DNA of 64,000 bases from Empedobacter tilapiae (lineage in GTDB: Bacteria; Bacteroidota; Bacteroidia; Flavobacteriales; Weeksellaceae): assembly GCF_004785645.1 (NCBI RefSeq), contig NZ_SRPE01000003.1:340557-404556 (forward strand), given 5' to 3'. The stretch's first letter is position 1. Each line of letters begins with the position of its first letter. The notes beneath the pieces are model-generated. The model was not told the DNA's origin, made no database searches, and worked only from the letters and a program-made list of their open reading frames with translations. Made by a program: the position numbers and the translations under genes. Positions 15,548 to 25,622 of the stretch are shown piece after piece.

Positions 15548-18500
15548 ATGTCGGAAACAATAAGATTAAGTAAAGTATTAAAAGAATTAAATATATCAAT
15601 AGATAGAGCTGTTGATTTTTTAGAAGGGAAGGGTACAACAGTAGAAAAAAATCCGAACTCTAAAATCGATGTGCCAACTTACGATATTTTAGTTAATGAG
15701 TTCCGATCTGATGCTAAACAAAAGCAAGCTTCCGGTGAAGTAGTCATTAACAAAATTTCAGATATCAAAGCTGCTGAAAAGAAAGAAGCAGAAGCAAAAG
15801 CTGCAACTGAAAAACCAGCAGAAAAAAAACCTGAAATCATTGAAACGACGAAAGTTGAATTGGAAGGACCAAAGACTGTTGGAAAAATAGACTTAGAAGC
15901 TTTGAAACCTAAAGCCAAAGAAATAAAAAAAGAGGTAAAGGAAGAAGTAAAAAAAGAAGAAATCAAGAAAGAAGAAGCTCCAAAAGCTGAAATAAAAACT
16001 GAATCAAAAGAGGAAAAGAAAGGTCCAAAAGTGATTAAAGTGATAGATCTTGATAAAATAAATAATACAGGTAAACCTAAAAAGCAAGATTCTCCAGCTT
16101 CTAAAAAAGAGCAAGCAGAACCTAAAAAAGCGGAAGCACCGAAGGCGGAAGTTAAAAAAGAGGTGAAGAAAGAAGAACCTAAAAAGGTGGAAGAGGTAAA
16201 AAAGCCTGAAATAAAAACGGAAGCGAAGCCTGAAGTGAAGAAAGAAGAAATTGAAGAAGTAGCAGCAGTTGAACCTCAAAAAATTGAAACTGTCTACACA
16301 AAATTAGATGGACCTAATTTTACAGGTGCAAAGATTGACTTATCTAAATTTGATAAGAAAAAAACTGACGATAAAAAAGGGAATCAAAAAGGTGCTAATA
16401 ACGCTGCTGACAAGAAAAAGCGCAAACGTATCCAGAAAAACGTTAAACCAGAAGATGTAGCAAAAACTGGAGAAAACGGAGGAAACAATAACAATCGTCA
16501 AGGTGGAAATAACAACCACGGAGGAGGAAACAATAACAACCGCCAAGGTGGAAATAACAACCATGGAGGAGGAAATAATAACAACCGTCAAGGAGGTCAA
16601 GGACAAGGCGGAAATCGCCAAGGAGGTCAAGGCGGAAACCGTCAAGGCGGACAAGGCGGAAATCGTCAAGGTGGTGGAAACTTTAGAGGTGGAAACAATC
16701 GTGGACCAAGAGTTCCTCAAGTAGAACTTTCTGACGAAGATGTTAAAAAACAAATTAAAGACACTCTAGATAAACTTACAAACAAAGGAAAGGGATCTAA
16801 AGGGGCTAAACATAGAAGAGACAAACGTAAAGAACGTCGTGAGTTTGCTGAGCAAGAGCAAGAAGCAATGGACATGGACAAAACTTTACATGTAACAGAA
16901 TTTGTAACGGTTAATGAATTAGCTTCGTTAATGGATGTTTCTGTTACAGAAGTTATCTCTGCATGTATGTCATTGGGAATCATGGTTACTATGAACCAAC
17001 GTCTTGAAGCTGATACAATTCAATTAGTTGCAGATGATTTTGGATTCGAAGCAGTTTTTGCTAATGCTGAAGAAGAAATTTCAACTGAAGAGGAAGAAAT
17101 CGATAACGAAGAAGATTTAGTAACTCGTGCGCCAATTGTGACTGTAATGGGACACGTTGATCACGGTAAAACATCTTTATTAGATTATGTTCGTAAAGCA
17201 AACGTAATTGCAGGTGAGTCTGGAGGTATTACACAACACATTGGAGCGTATAACGTAACATTGCCAAGTGGTAAACGTGTAGCGTTTTTAGATACACCAG
17301 GTCACGAGGCCTTTACAGCGATGCGTGCTCGTGGTGCTCAGGTAACGGATATTGCAATTATTGTGATTGCGGCGGATGATCAAATCATGCCTCAAACTCG
17401 TGAAGCAATTTCTCACGCACAAGCAGCTGGAGTACCTATGGTATTTGCAATTAATAAAGTTGATAAACCAGCAGCTAATCCAGAAAAAGTAAAAGAGCAA
17501 TTAGCTCAAATGAACTTATTAGTTGAAGACTGGGGTGGTACTTACCAATCTCAAGAAATTTCGGCTAAATCTGGTTTAGGAGTTGAAGATTTATTAGAAA
17601 AAGTTTTATTAGAAGCTGAAGTATTAGATCTTAAAGCTAATCCGAAACGTAAAGCATCTGGTACAGTTGTAGAAGCTGCATTAGATAAAGGACGTGGATA
17701 TGTATCAACAATTATTGTACAAACAGGTACATTGAACATTGGAGATTATGTATTAGCAGGATCTCACCATGGTAAAGTACGTGCAATGTTAGATGAGCGT
17801 GGAAACAATATCAAAGTTGCAGGTCCTTCTACACCAGTTACAATTTTAGGTTTAGCAGGTGCGCCAACAGCAGGAGATAAGTTTAAAGTTTATGAAGACG
17901 AACGCGAAGCGAAGCAAATTGCAACTCGTAGAGATCAATTACAACGTGAGCAAACTATTCGTACACAAAAACACATCACACTTGATGAAATTGGACGCCG
18001 TATTGCTTTAGGAGACTTTAAAGAATTAAATATTATCTTGAAAGGAGATGTGGATGGTTCTGTTGAGGCATTGACAGATTCATTACAAAAACTTTCGACA
18101 GAAGAAATTATTGTTAATATCTTACATAAAGGTGTTGGACAAATTACAGAATCTGACGTATTGTTAGCTTCTGCTTCAGATGCGATTATTATCGGATTTA
18201 ATGTTCGTCCAGGTGTTTCTGCTCGTGAAATTGCAGATAAAGAAGAAGTAGAAATTAGAACTTATTCTATTATCTATGCTGCAATTGAAGAGATTAAGGA
18301 AGCGATGGAAGGTATGTTATCTCCTGAATTGAAAGAACAAGTAACTGGTAATATAGAAGTTCGTGAAACATTTAAAGTTACTAAAGTTGGTACAATTGCT
18401 GGATGTATGGTATTGGACGGAAAAGTTTATAGAAACTCTAATGTTCGAATCATTCGTGATGGTGTTGTAATTCATGATGGAGAATTAGCTTCGTTAAAAC

Positions 18501-18634
18501 GTTTCAAAGACGACGTGAAAGAAGTTAACAAAGGTTATGAATGTGGTCTTAACATCAAAAACTTTAATGATATTCAAGTAGGTGACATTATCGAAGCTTA
18601 CGAAACTGTAGAGGTTAAAAAGAAATTGAAATAA
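15548..18634 (+). CDS. infB: Translation initiation factor IF-2
   Basis: A 1028-residue GTPase that brings initiator tRNA to the 30S subunit. Residues 1-55 form the small N-terminal helical domain. About 60-300 is a Lys/Glu/Ala/Pro-rich linker; about 300-385 is a Gly/Asn/Gln/Arg-rich repeat. A second IF-2_N domain lies near 440-500. The G domain starts around 528, with GHVDHGKT (about 535-542), DTPGHEA and NKVDKP, followed by domains II-IV to the C-terminus. The length is typical of Bacteroidota IF-2, which have long linkers. Third gene of the rimP operon; a terminator follows. Confidence 0.96.
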   Translation: MSETIRLSKVLKELNISIDRAVDFLEGKGTTVEKNPNSKIDVPTYDILVNEFRSDAKQKQASGEVVINKISDIKAAEKKEAEAKAATEKPAEKKPEIIETTKVELEGPKTVGKIDLEALKPKAKEIKKEVKEEVKKEEIKKEEAPKAEIKTESKEEKKGPKVIKVIDLDKINNTGKPKKQDSPASKKEQAEPKKAEAPKAEVKKEVKKEEPKKVEEVKKPEIKTEAKPEVKKEEIEEVAAVEPQKIETVYTKLDGPNFTGAKIDLSKFDKKKTDDKKGNQKGANNAADKKKRKRIQKNVKPEDVAKTGENGGNNNNRQGGNNNHGGGNNNNRQGGNNNHGGGNNNNRQGGQGQGGNRQGGQGGNRQGGQGGNRQGGGNFRGGNNRGPRVPQVELSDEDVKKQIKDTLDKLTNKGKGSKGAKHRRDKRKERREFAEQEQEAMDMDKTLHVTEFVTVNELASLMDVSVTEVISACMSLGIMVTMNQRLEADTIQLVADDFGFEAVFANAEEEISTEEEEIDNEEDLVTRAPIVTVMGHVDHGKTSLLDYVRKANVIAGESGGITQHIGAYNVTLPSGKRVAFLDTPGHEAFTAMRARGAQVTDIAIIVIAADDQIMPQTREAISHAQAAGVPMVFAINKVDKPAANPEKVKEQLAQMNLLVEDWGGTYQSQEISAKSGLGVEDLLEKVLLEAEVLDLKANPKRKASGTVVEAALDKGRGYVSTIIVQTGTLNIGDYVLAGSHHGKVRAMLDERGNNIKVAGPSTPVTILGLAGAPTAGDKFKVYEDEREAKQIATRRDQLQREQTIRTQKHITLDEIGRRIALGDFKELNIILKGDVDGSVEALTDSLQKLSTEEIIVNILHKGVGQITESDVLLASASDAIIIGFNVRPGVSAREIADKEEVEIRTYSIIYAAIEEIKEAMEGMLSPELKEQVTGNIEVRETFKVTKVGTIAGCMVLDGKVYRNSNVRIIRDGVVIHDGELASLKRFKDDVKEVNKGYECGLNIKNFNDIQVGDIIEAYETVEVKKKLK
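16478..16682 (+). repeat. Tandem repeats inside infB (Gly/Asn/Gln/Arg-rich linker)
   Basis: Two full 45-bp units (16478-16522, 16523-16567), each encoding [15 protein letters not shown], are followed by a partial third. Shorter repeats encoding (Q)GGNRQGG then run to about 16682. The units differ mainly at third codon positions, so the protein repeat is being kept. Confidence 0.85.
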
Positions 18635-18655
18635 TCAATTCTCAATAAATATTTT

Positions 18656-18686
18656 AAAAAGGAGCTCAAATTGAGCTCCTTTTTTT
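18656..18686 (+). terminator. Terminator of the rimP-nusA-infB operon
   Basis: GGAGCTC / GAGCTCC stem with an AAATT loop at 18661-18679, flanked by A5 and T7. Confidence 0.88.
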
Positions 18687-18820
18687 ATGAATTTTTATTT
18701 AATATTATTCAGTATTTTAGTTTTTATATAGAATATTACTCTATTATTGAGTTAATTTTTAGAATAAAATTAACGTTTAACATTAATTTAAAGTTTTCTT
18801 TTATTTTATTTAAAAACGAC

Positions 18821-18852
18821 TTGCTTTATATTCTATAAAGTCTATAAATTTG
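18821..18852 (+). promoter_or_regulatory. Promoter of the TonB-dependent receptor gene
   Basis: TTG at 18821-18823, 21-nt spacer, TAAATTTG at 18845-18852. This predicts a short leader of about 15 nt before the ATG at 18875. The rest of the 18687-18874 gap is AT-rich with no further signal. Confidence 0.6.
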
Positions 18853-18874
18853 CTAGACTTTTAAAATTGTAAAT

Positions 18875-21676
18875 ATGAACAAGAAATTATACTCACTCAA
18901 AAAAATATTTTTTCTCACTGCTCTTCTTGGCGGAACTTTTTTATTTGCCCAAACCAAAGTCATAGGTACGGTTGAAGATGTAAATGGACCAATCGATCAA
19001 GCAACAGTTAATGTAAAAGGAACTAATATCACGACAACAACAGATGCAGACGGTTTATATCAATTAACACTAGTGCCTGGAAAGTATGAAATTATTGTTT
19101 CGAAAATAGGTGAGCCAACAACGACGCAAACGATTAATGTGATTGATGAAAATGAAGTTTCTTTAGATTTTTTTTTACAATCAATTAATTCTGATACTGA
19201 TCTTAGCGAAGTTGTTTTGATTGGTTCTCGCGCAGTTGGACGAACACAATTAGATTCTTCAACACCAGTAGATGTGATTGATATTAAAGAGGTGACAAAG
19301 GATGTAGGACAAGTTTCGTTGAATCAAATCTTAAATTATGTAGCACCATCTTTTAGTTCGAATACACAAGTTATCTCCGATGGAACAGATCATATCGATC
19401 CTGCTTCTTTAAGAGGTTTAGGTCCAGATCAAGTTTTAGTTTTAATAAATGGAAAACGTCGTCATACAACATCATTAGTTAATATTAATGGATCTTTTGG
19501 TAAAGGATCTGTCGGAACAGATTTGAATGCTATTCCGACTTCAGCTATTAAAAGAATTGAAATTCTTCGTGATGGAGCTGCAGCTCAATATGGTTCTGAT
19601 GCTATTGCAGGGGTTATAAATATTGTGTTAGAAGATTCTACTGATAAATTACGTGCATCTATTTCATATGGAGGAAATCTTTCGAAAAATGCGGAAGATA
19701 GTTTTGACGGAGAAACATTTCAAGCAAATGTAAATTATGGTGTAAAAGTTGGCGAAAAAGGTGGATTTGTAAATGTTGCAGGTTCTTATGATAAACGTCA
19801 ACCATTCAATCGTCAAAAAGAATTTACAGGAACAATTTTTTCCGATTATAATCGCCCTGATTTATATCCAAATCCAACAGGAAAAGATATTACTGAGGAA
19901 GAATTAGCACGTCGTGGAGAAACACGCGCTGATTACGTTTCGCGTATTGGACAATCAAAAAATGAAGGAGGTGCGATTTTTATTAATTCACTTTTCCCCG
20001 TTTCCGATAAAACAGAAATTTATGCTTTTGGAGGATTGAATTATCGTTTAGGAGAATCAGCCGCTTTTCGACGTCAACCTGCTCAATTACATCAAACTGT
20101 TGCATCTATTTATCCTAATGGATATTTACCATTAATTCAAACCAATAATTACGATCGCTCTTTAGCAGCTGGGATTCGTAGTGAAATTAACGGTTGGAAA
20201 GTTGACTTTTCAAATACTTATGGAAATAACACGATTGATTTTGGAGTTAAAAATACAGTAAATGCTTCAATGAAAGATTCATCACCAACTTCTTTTGAAG
20301 CTGGAGGATATCGTTTCACTCAAAATACTACCAATTTAGATTTTACTCGTTTTTTTGATGATGCTTTAGCAGGTATTAATGTTGCATTTGGAGCAGAGTT
20401 TCGTTACGAAAATTATCAAATTGTAGGAGGAGAAGAATCATCTTATGCAAATTATGGTAAAGTTCGTCAGATTGGTGTTGACGGAAATGGAAAACCAATT
20501 TATGTACAAGATTTTAACGGGAATATTAATACTTTATTTGCTGAAAATGGTATACCTTTAGGAGGAGGAGCACAAGCTTTTCCAGGTTTCTTACCAGCGA
20601 ATGAAGTAAATGCGAACCGTCATTCTGTTGCTGCATACTTGGATACAGAGTTCAATTTTACGAAAGATTTTTTGGTTGCAGCAGCATTACGTTATGAAGA
20701 TTATTCAGATTTTGGATCAACACTAAATGGTAAAATTTCTACACGATATAAATTAGGAAATTATGTACTTAGAGCAGCAGCAAGTACAGGCTTTAGAGCA
20801 CCATCTTTGCATCAATTGTATTTTAGTGCAACATCAAGTGTATTCCAAGAAGGAGTGATTTCAAATTCAGGGACATTCACAAATGATAGTCGCGCCGCAA
20901 AACTACTAGGAATTCCAAAATTAAACGAAGAAAAGTCAAAAAGTATTTCAGCAGGAGTTACTGCAAATTGGGGAAAATTTAAATTAAGCGTTGATGGATA
21001 TTTCATAAGAATTGATGATCGAGTAATTTATACAGGGGCATTTACAGGAAGTAATTCACCTACAGCTTCTGCTCAGGATAAAGAGATTTATGAATTATTA
21101 CAGCAAGCAAATGCAACTTCTGCACGATTCTTTGCAAATGCAATTGATACTGAAACAAAAGGTTTAGATATTGTTTTAACTTATCAAGATCGATTAGGTA
21201 GTGGAAAGTTACGTGGAGATTTATCGGCAACATTTAGTAAAACAAATGCAGTTGGAGACGTACATGCTTCGGATTTGTTGAAAGGCAAAGAGTCTACTTA
21301 TTTTGATCGTTCAAGTCGTATTTATTTAGAATCCGCAGTTCCTCGTACAAAAGTTAACTTATCGCTTAATTATTCACTTGATAAATGGAATGTTTATTTA
21401 CGAAATGTTTACTTTGGAAAGGTTGATGCGGCTACAAATACAATAGCTGACGCTCAAACGTATAGCGCAAAAGTTGTAACTGATTTGAGTTTTGGTTATG
21501 CCTTCAATAAAAATATATCATTAACGATTGGTGCTAATAATTTGTTTGATATCTATCCTGATGAAACTAAAATAGGAGGTAACAGAGGGGCAGGATATTT
21601 CGTGTATTCACGTACTGGTCAACAATTCGGGACAGGAGGAAGATTTGCTTTTGCACGTTTATCATTAAGTTTATAA
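18875..21676 (+). CDS. TonB-dependent outer membrane receptor
   Basis: A 933-residue receptor. Signal peptide ends at LFAQ (about residue 26); a carboxypeptidase-regulatory-like beta-sandwich covers about 28-105 (VIGTVEDVNGPIDQATV, TTDADGLYQL). The plug domain follows at about 115-240 (DPASLRGLGPDQVLVLINGKRRHTT, EILRDGAAAQYGSDAIAGVINI). The 22-strand barrel has the TGFRAPSLHQLYFS motif and ends in an aromatic/hydrophobic strand (FAFARLSLSL). It takes up a siderophore, vitamin or other ligand using TonB energy; the ligand cannot be inferred. It is not of SusC type, and no SusD is adjacent. Probably monocistronic. Confidence 0.92.
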   Translation: MNKKLYSLKKIFFLTALLGGTFLFAQTKVIGTVEDVNGPIDQATVNVKGTNITTTTDADGLYQLTLVPGKYEIIVSKIGEPTTTQTINVIDENEVSLDFFLQSINSDTDLSEVVLIGSRAVGRTQLDSSTPVDVIDIKEVTKDVGQVSLNQILNYVAPSFSSNTQVISDGTDHIDPASLRGLGPDQVLVLINGKRRHTTSLVNINGSFGKGSVGTDLNAIPTSAIKRIEILRDGAAAQYGSDAIAGVINIVLEDSTDKLRASISYGGNLSKNAEDSFDGETFQANVNYGVKVGEKGGFVNVAGSYDKRQPFNRQKEFTGTIFSDYNRPDLYPNPTGKDITEEELARRGETRADYVSRIGQSKNEGGAIFINSLFPVSDKTEIYAFGGLNYRLGESAAFRRQPAQLHQTVASIYPNGYLPLIQTNNYDRSLAAGIRSEINGWKVDFSNTYGNNTIDFGVKNTVNASMKDSSPTSFEAGGYRFTQNTTNLDFTRFFDDALAGINVAFGAEFRYENYQIVGGEESSYANYGKVRQIGVDGNGKPIYVQDFNGNINTLFAENGIPLGGGAQAFPGFLPANEVNANRHSVAAYLDTEFNFTKDFLVAAALRYEDYSDFGSTLNGKISTRYKLGNYVLRAAASTGFRAPSLHQLYFSATSSVFQEGVISNSGTFTNDSRAAKLLGIPKLNEEKSKSISAGVTANWGKFKLSVDGYFIRIDDRVIYTGAFTGSNSPTASAQDKEIYELLQQANATSARFFANAIDTETKGLDIVLTYQDRLGSGKLRGDLSATFSKTNAVGDVHASDLLKGKESTYFDRSSRIYLESAVPRTKVNLSLNYSLDKWNVYLRNVYFGKVDAATNTIADAQTYSAKVVTDLSFGYAFNKNISLTIGANNLFDIYPDETKIGGNRGAGYFVYSRTGQQFGTGGRFAFARLSLSL

Positions 21677-21697
21677 TTGAAATAGTTTATATGTTTT

Positions 21698-21731
21698 ACC
21701 AAATCTTTGTCGTAATTGATAGAGGTTTGGT
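21698..21731 (+). terminator. Probable terminator of the receptor gene
   Basis: ACCAAATCT / AGGTTTGGT, 9-bp stem (one wobble), 16-nt loop, then ATTTTTG. It overlaps the ggt promoter. Confidence 0.55.
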
Positions 21732-21738
21732 ATTTTTG
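21706..21738 (+). promoter_or_regulatory. ggt promoter
   Basis: TTTG at 21706-21709, 21-nt spacer, TATTTTTG at 21731-21738, 14 bp before the ggt ATG. Confidence 0.6.
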
Positions 21739-21752
21739 TTTAAATCGATTTT

Positions 21753-23420
21753 ATGAAAAAAATATCATTAATAATAGTTTCATTCTTCGCGATTATTAAT
21801 TTAAATGCGCAAGAGTCATACAAAAATGGAGTTGTTGTGACGGCTCATCCCGAAGCTTCAAAAGTTGGAGTTGAAATTCTGAAAAAAGGAGGAAATGCAA
21901 TTGATGCTTCTATTGCAGTTCAGTTTGCGTTGGCGGTTGTTTATCCAAATGCAGGAAATATTGGAGGTGGTGGATTTTTAGTTTATCGTGATGCGAAAGG
22001 AAAGACAGATGCGTTAGATTATCGTGAAAAAGCTCCCTTGAAAGCTTTCGAAGATATGTATTGGGATAAAGATGGAAATGCAATTAAGGATCTTAGTTTA
22101 TATGGGCAATTTTCAGCAGGTGTTCCTGGGACTGTAGATGGAATGGTTAAAGCACACGAAAAGTATGGAAAATTAAATTGGAAAGAATTAGTTCAGCCAG
22201 CTATTAATTTAGCTCGAAAAGGATTTAAAATTACAAAACAGCAAGCGAGCGAATTGACAAATAAGCATAATGATTTTGTAAAATATAATTCAAAAATGAA
22301 TGCTTTAACTTCTAAAGCATCTTGGAAAGAAGGAGATTTATTGGTTCAAAAAGATTTAGCAAATACGTTAAAATTAATTCAGCAAAAGGGTAGAGCTGGT
22401 TTTTATGAAGGAAAAACTGCTGATTTAATAGTGAAAGAAATGAAACGTGGGAACGGAATTATTTCGCATGAAGATTTAAAATCATATCAATCGGTTTGGA
22501 GAACTCCAGTTTCTGGAAATTACAAAGGTTTTAAAGTAATTTCGATGCCACCACCTTCAAGTGGAGGAATTGCATTGGTTTCATTATTTCAATCTATCGA
22601 AGATTATCCAATCAACAAATGGGGATTTCAGGCAGATTCTACAATTCAAGTGATGGTCGAAGCTGAGCGTCGTGTTTATGCAGATCGTGCCGAACACTTA
22701 GGTGATCCAGATTTTATAAATGTTCCACAAAAACAATTGTTGGACAAAAGTTATAATGTGAATCGAATGAAAGGTTTTTCGTTTGATAAAGCAACACTAA
22801 GTTCAGCAATTAAAGCGGGAGAAATAATCGGTAAAGAATCGATGGAAACAACACATTATGTAATTGTTGATAAAGATGGAAATGCGTCTTCCGTAACGAC
22901 TACTTTGAATAATTCGTATGGATCTTTGGTTGTTGTAGAAGGTGCAGGATTTTTATTGAATGATGAAATGGATGATTTTTCTGTAAAACCAGGAACGCCG
23001 AATTTGTATGGTTTGGTTGGAGGAAAAGCAAATGCGATTGAACCTTCGAAAAGAATGTTAAGTTCGATGACACCTTCGATTTTAGAGAAAGATGGTAAAC
23101 TGTTTATGGTTGTAGGAACTCCAGGAGGTTCTACAATTATTACGTCAGTTTTTCAAGCAATTTTAAATGTTGTTGATTTCGGAATGACAATGCAAGAAGC
23201 TGTTGCAGCACCAAGGTTTCATCATCAATGGTTACCAGACCGAATCGATTATGAGCCAAATGCAATTTCAGAAAACGTTCGCGAATCTTTAAAACAAAAA
23301 GGCTATACATTGAAAGAACGTAAAACTTACGGGCGTGTAGAAGGAATTTTGGTCAATGCAGACGGAACATATCAAGCAGGTGCAGATCCACGAGGAGATG
23401 ATAAAGCTATAGGATATTAA
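21753..23420 (+). CDS. ggt: Gamma-glutamyltransferase
   Basis: A 555-residue exported Ntn-hydrolase precursor. Signal peptide ends near INLNAQ. The catalytic Thr366 stands at the start of TTHYVIVDKDG, where the precursor self-cleaves into large and small subunits. Other conserved parts are GGNAIDASIAVQFAL, GNIGGGGFLVYRD, MPPPSSGGIAL, NDEMDDFSVKPG and GTPGGSTIITSVFQ. The enzyme hydrolyses or transfers the gamma-glutamyl group of glutathione and gamma-glutamyl peptides in the periplasm, which suggests peptide/glutathione scavenging. It has its own promoter and ends in a 54-bp palindromic terminator. Confidence 0.96.
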   Translation: MKKISLIIVSFFAIINLNAQESYKNGVVVTAHPEASKVGVEILKKGGNAIDASIAVQFALAVVYPNAGNIGGGGFLVYRDAKGKTDALDYREKAPLKAFEDMYWDKDGNAIKDLSLYGQFSAGVPGTVDGMVKAHEKYGKLNWKELVQPAINLARKGFKITKQQASELTNKHNDFVKYNSKMNALTSKASWKEGDLLVQKDLANTLKLIQQKGRAGFYEGKTADLIVKEMKRGNGIISHEDLKSYQSVWRTPVSGNYKGFKVISMPPPSSGGIALVSLFQSIEDYPINKWGFQADSTIQVMVEAERRVYADRAEHLGDPDFINVPQKQLLDKSYNVNRMKGFSFDKATLSSAIKAGEIIGKESMETTHYVIVDKDGNASSVTTTLNNSYGSLVVVEGAGFLLNDEMDDFSVKPGTPNLYGLVGGKANAIEPSKRMLSSMTPSILEKDGKLFMVVGTPGGSTIITSVFQAILNVVDFGMTMQEAVAAPRFHHQWLPDRIDYEPNAISENVRESLKQKGYTLKERKTYGRVEGILVNADGTYQAGADPRGDDKAIGY

Positions 23421-23473
23421 TCAATAAAATAACAAAACCACTAAATATTTAGTGGTTTTGTTATTTTATTGAT
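23420..23473. terminator. 54-bp perfect palindrome, terminator of ggt
   Basis: Two 27-nt arms (23420-23446 and 23447-23473) are exactly complementary with no spacer. The centre is CCACTAAATATTTAGTGG with flanking T and A tracts. The first base is the last base of the ggt stop codon. Confidence 0.88.
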
Positions 23474-23588
23474 AATTAACATTTTGGTGTTTTGTTTTTC
23501 GGAAAATAATTAGTCGATTCGTGAATATTAATCAAGCTTTATTTTTTGACTTCTGAATTTTTATTTTTTTTGAGAAAAATTACAAAAC

Positions 23589-25550
23589 ATGAGAAGAAAT
23601 TTTATTTTAGAAAAATTGGTTGCTTTACTCTTTATATCTTCTAGCTTATATGCGCAAAAGATGGAATTTAGAACTATGGATATCCCGAAATCTGGAGTTC
23701 GAGGTATAGCTAATAATGGAAATGCTGTTATGACTGCATATACTTATAACTATGGAACAAATACATTTGTTGAAAAGGATAATGGTATTATCAGCTATGC
23801 AAATATGAATGAAAAAGGTGATATTGTAGGAGTTAGTAGGATAAATGACTCATTATACCCTGTATATAAATTAGCAGAAACAACCGAATGGATCTCAACA
23901 GGAGTTTTTCCTGATTTAACGAAAAATGATGGAGTAACTGTGTATTCAATTAGTAGTAATGGACGCTATATTGTTGGGCAAATGAAAGCTCTACCTTTTG
24001 TTTATGATATTCAAACAAAACAATTAAAAAATATAATTCCTAATGGTTATAAATATGGAGCTGGTTATAGTGTAAATAATGACGGAAGTACAGTTGGTTG
24101 GATTGATGCAGACGTAAATGGAACCTTTAGAGAATTAGCTGTTATAGAGAAAGATGGTAAGTTTAAAAAATTGTTGACAGATTATGCCGTTCCTATAAAT
24201 AATCATATTTGGAATATAAATGACGATGGTATTGTAGTTGGAGAAATTAATCTAAAACCTTTCATGTATAATTTAAATACAAATGAGTATAAAATATTTG
24301 ATTTACCAGCTGGTTATAGAACAGGTACATTTTCATATTCTTCAAATGGAATTCTAGTAGGATATGCTCAAAATATGGTTTCTGATCGAGATGCAATTAT
24401 CTACCATAAATCTCTTGGTGATCAACCAAAATTGATAAAAGATCTTTTAGTAGAACAAGGAATAGAAATTACGATTCCTGGGGGAAAATTAGGTTCTGCA
24501 AATGTAGTTTCAGAAAATGGAGATTTTATTGGAGGGCATGAGGTAGGGAATGGAAATGTTGCTGCAGGATGGATATTGAAATTAAATGGATATTTTGATC
24601 CAAAAGAATGTAAGATAAATGTTCCTTCTGATATTGAAGTACAATCAAAATTAGGAGAAATTTCTGCTATAGTAAATTATGAAGTCACATCTGATTGTCC
24701 AGATTACAAATTAGTTTTAGTGAATGGACTAAAATCAGGAGCTGAATTTCCTATGGGAATTACAACAGTTGCTTACAATTTAGTTGATGCTGAAGGTAAA
24801 GTAATTAATTCTGCATCATTCAAAATTTATGTAAAAGATTCTTATTGTATTCCTCGTTTTACAGCAATTGTAGAACCAATTACTCGTGTTAAAATAGGAA
24901 CTATTGATAATACTTCAACTAATTATGTTACAGCGAATGAAAATGAATATTTCTTAGAGCAATCTACAGATTTAGCTCAAGGAGGAACATATGATATTAC
25001 AGTTGCTGGAAATACAAATGGACCTAATGAGAAAAGTGAATTTGTCGTTTACTTTGATTTAAATCAAGATGGAGTTTTCAACCCAGATACTGAAGGGTAT
25101 TATGTTGGTGCAATTACAGGCTCTACAGGAGCAGATGGTAAGACTGTTACAAAGTCTATCAGTCTTCCTGATAATATAAAGTTAGGAAAAACACGTATGC
25201 GTATAATGAAAACATATAGATTAGTACCAGATGATCCTTGTTCTATTACTTATGCGTTTGGGCAAAGTGAAGACTATACAATAAATATTACAACGAATTT
25301 AGCTACATCAGATATAAATTCTAAAAAGATTCAAATTTATCCAAATCCAGTGAAAAATATTTTATCAATTAATAATAAGTTAATTGTGAAAACTGTGAAA
25401 ATTATTAATATGACTGGTCAAGAAGTTTACAATAAACAATTAAATAAAATTAATCCTCAGATAAATGTTTCTAGTTTATCAAAAGGAGTTTATATAATAA
25501 ATATTGAGACTACAGAAGAAGTTGTTACACAAAAAATCATCAAAGATTAA
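23589..25550 (+). CDS. T9SS-secreted protein with HAF-like repeats and GEVED domain
   Basis: A 653-residue exported protein. Signal peptide ends at SSLYAQ (residue 23). Residues about 30-340 contain repeats of the 'extracellular HAF' kind (SISSNGRYIVGQ, SVNNDGSTVGWI, NINDDGIVVGEI, YSSNGILVGYA), predicted to form a beta-propeller-like array. About 350-420 resembles an HYR/Ig-like domain. About 480-570 is a GEVED domain (VVYFDLNQDGVFNP, RMRIMKTY). The last 75 residues are a Por-type sorting domain (IQIYPNPVKNILSI, MTGQEVYN, GVYIINIET, TQKIIKD), which sends the protein through the type IX secretion system to the cell surface. Ligand unknown; probably an adhesin or exported binding protein. Own terminator. 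Confidence 0.85.
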   Translation: MRRNFILEKLVALLFISSSLYAQKMEFRTMDIPKSGVRGIANNGNAVMTAYTYNYGTNTFVEKDNGIISYANMNEKGDIVGVSRINDSLYPVYKLAETTEWISTGVFPDLTKNDGVTVYSISSNGRYIVGQMKALPFVYDIQTKQLKNIIPNGYKYGAGYSVNNDGSTVGWIDADVNGTFRELAVIEKDGKFKKLLTDYAVPINNHIWNINDDGIVVGEINLKPFMYNLNTNEYKIFDLPAGYRTGTFSYSSNGILVGYAQNMVSDRDAIIYHKSLGDQPKLIKDLLVEQGIEITIPGGKLGSANVVSENGDFIGGHEVGNGNVAAGWILKLNGYFDPKECKINVPSDIEVQSKLGEISAIVNYEVTSDCPDYKLVLVNGLKSGAEFPMGITTVAYNLVDAEGKVINSASFKIYVKDSYCIPRFTAIVEPITRVKIGTIDNTSTNYVTANENEYFLEQSTDLAQGGTYDITVAGNTNGPNEKSEFVVYFDLNQDGVFNPDTEGYYVGAITGSTGADGKTVTKSISLPDNIKLGKTRMRIMKTYRLVPDDPCSITYAFGQSEDYTINITTNLATSDINSKKIQIYPNPVKNILSINNKLIVKTVKIINMTGQEVYNKQLNKINPQINVSSLSKGVYIINIETTEEVVTQKIIKD

Positions 25551-25587
25551 ATGAATAAATTTTTGATGAATTAACACTAATAATGAA

Positions 25588-25616
25588 AAAAGGCTATTCG
25601 ATTCGAATAGCCTTTT
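25588..25616. terminator. Bidirectional terminator
   Basis: GGCTATTCG / CGAATAGCC, 9-bp stem with a 3-nt loop, A6 before and T4 after; between convergent genes. Confidence 0.85.
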
Positions 25617-25622
25617 GTTTTT

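Noticed and set aside
16478..16682. Regular repeats that could suggest a CRISPR array
   Set aside because: The units are in frame within infB, have no unique spacers and encode a protein repeat.
16340..16753. Minus-strand open frame of 137 codons opposite infB, rich in Ser/Thr/Val
   Set aside because: It is the mirror of the Gly/Asn/Gln repeat region of infB; low complexity on one strand gives an open frame on the other. No start signal or homology.
17288..17500. Cys-rich minus-strand frame opposite infB
   Set aside because: Shadow of the IF-2 G domain; composition reflects codon usage of the real gene.
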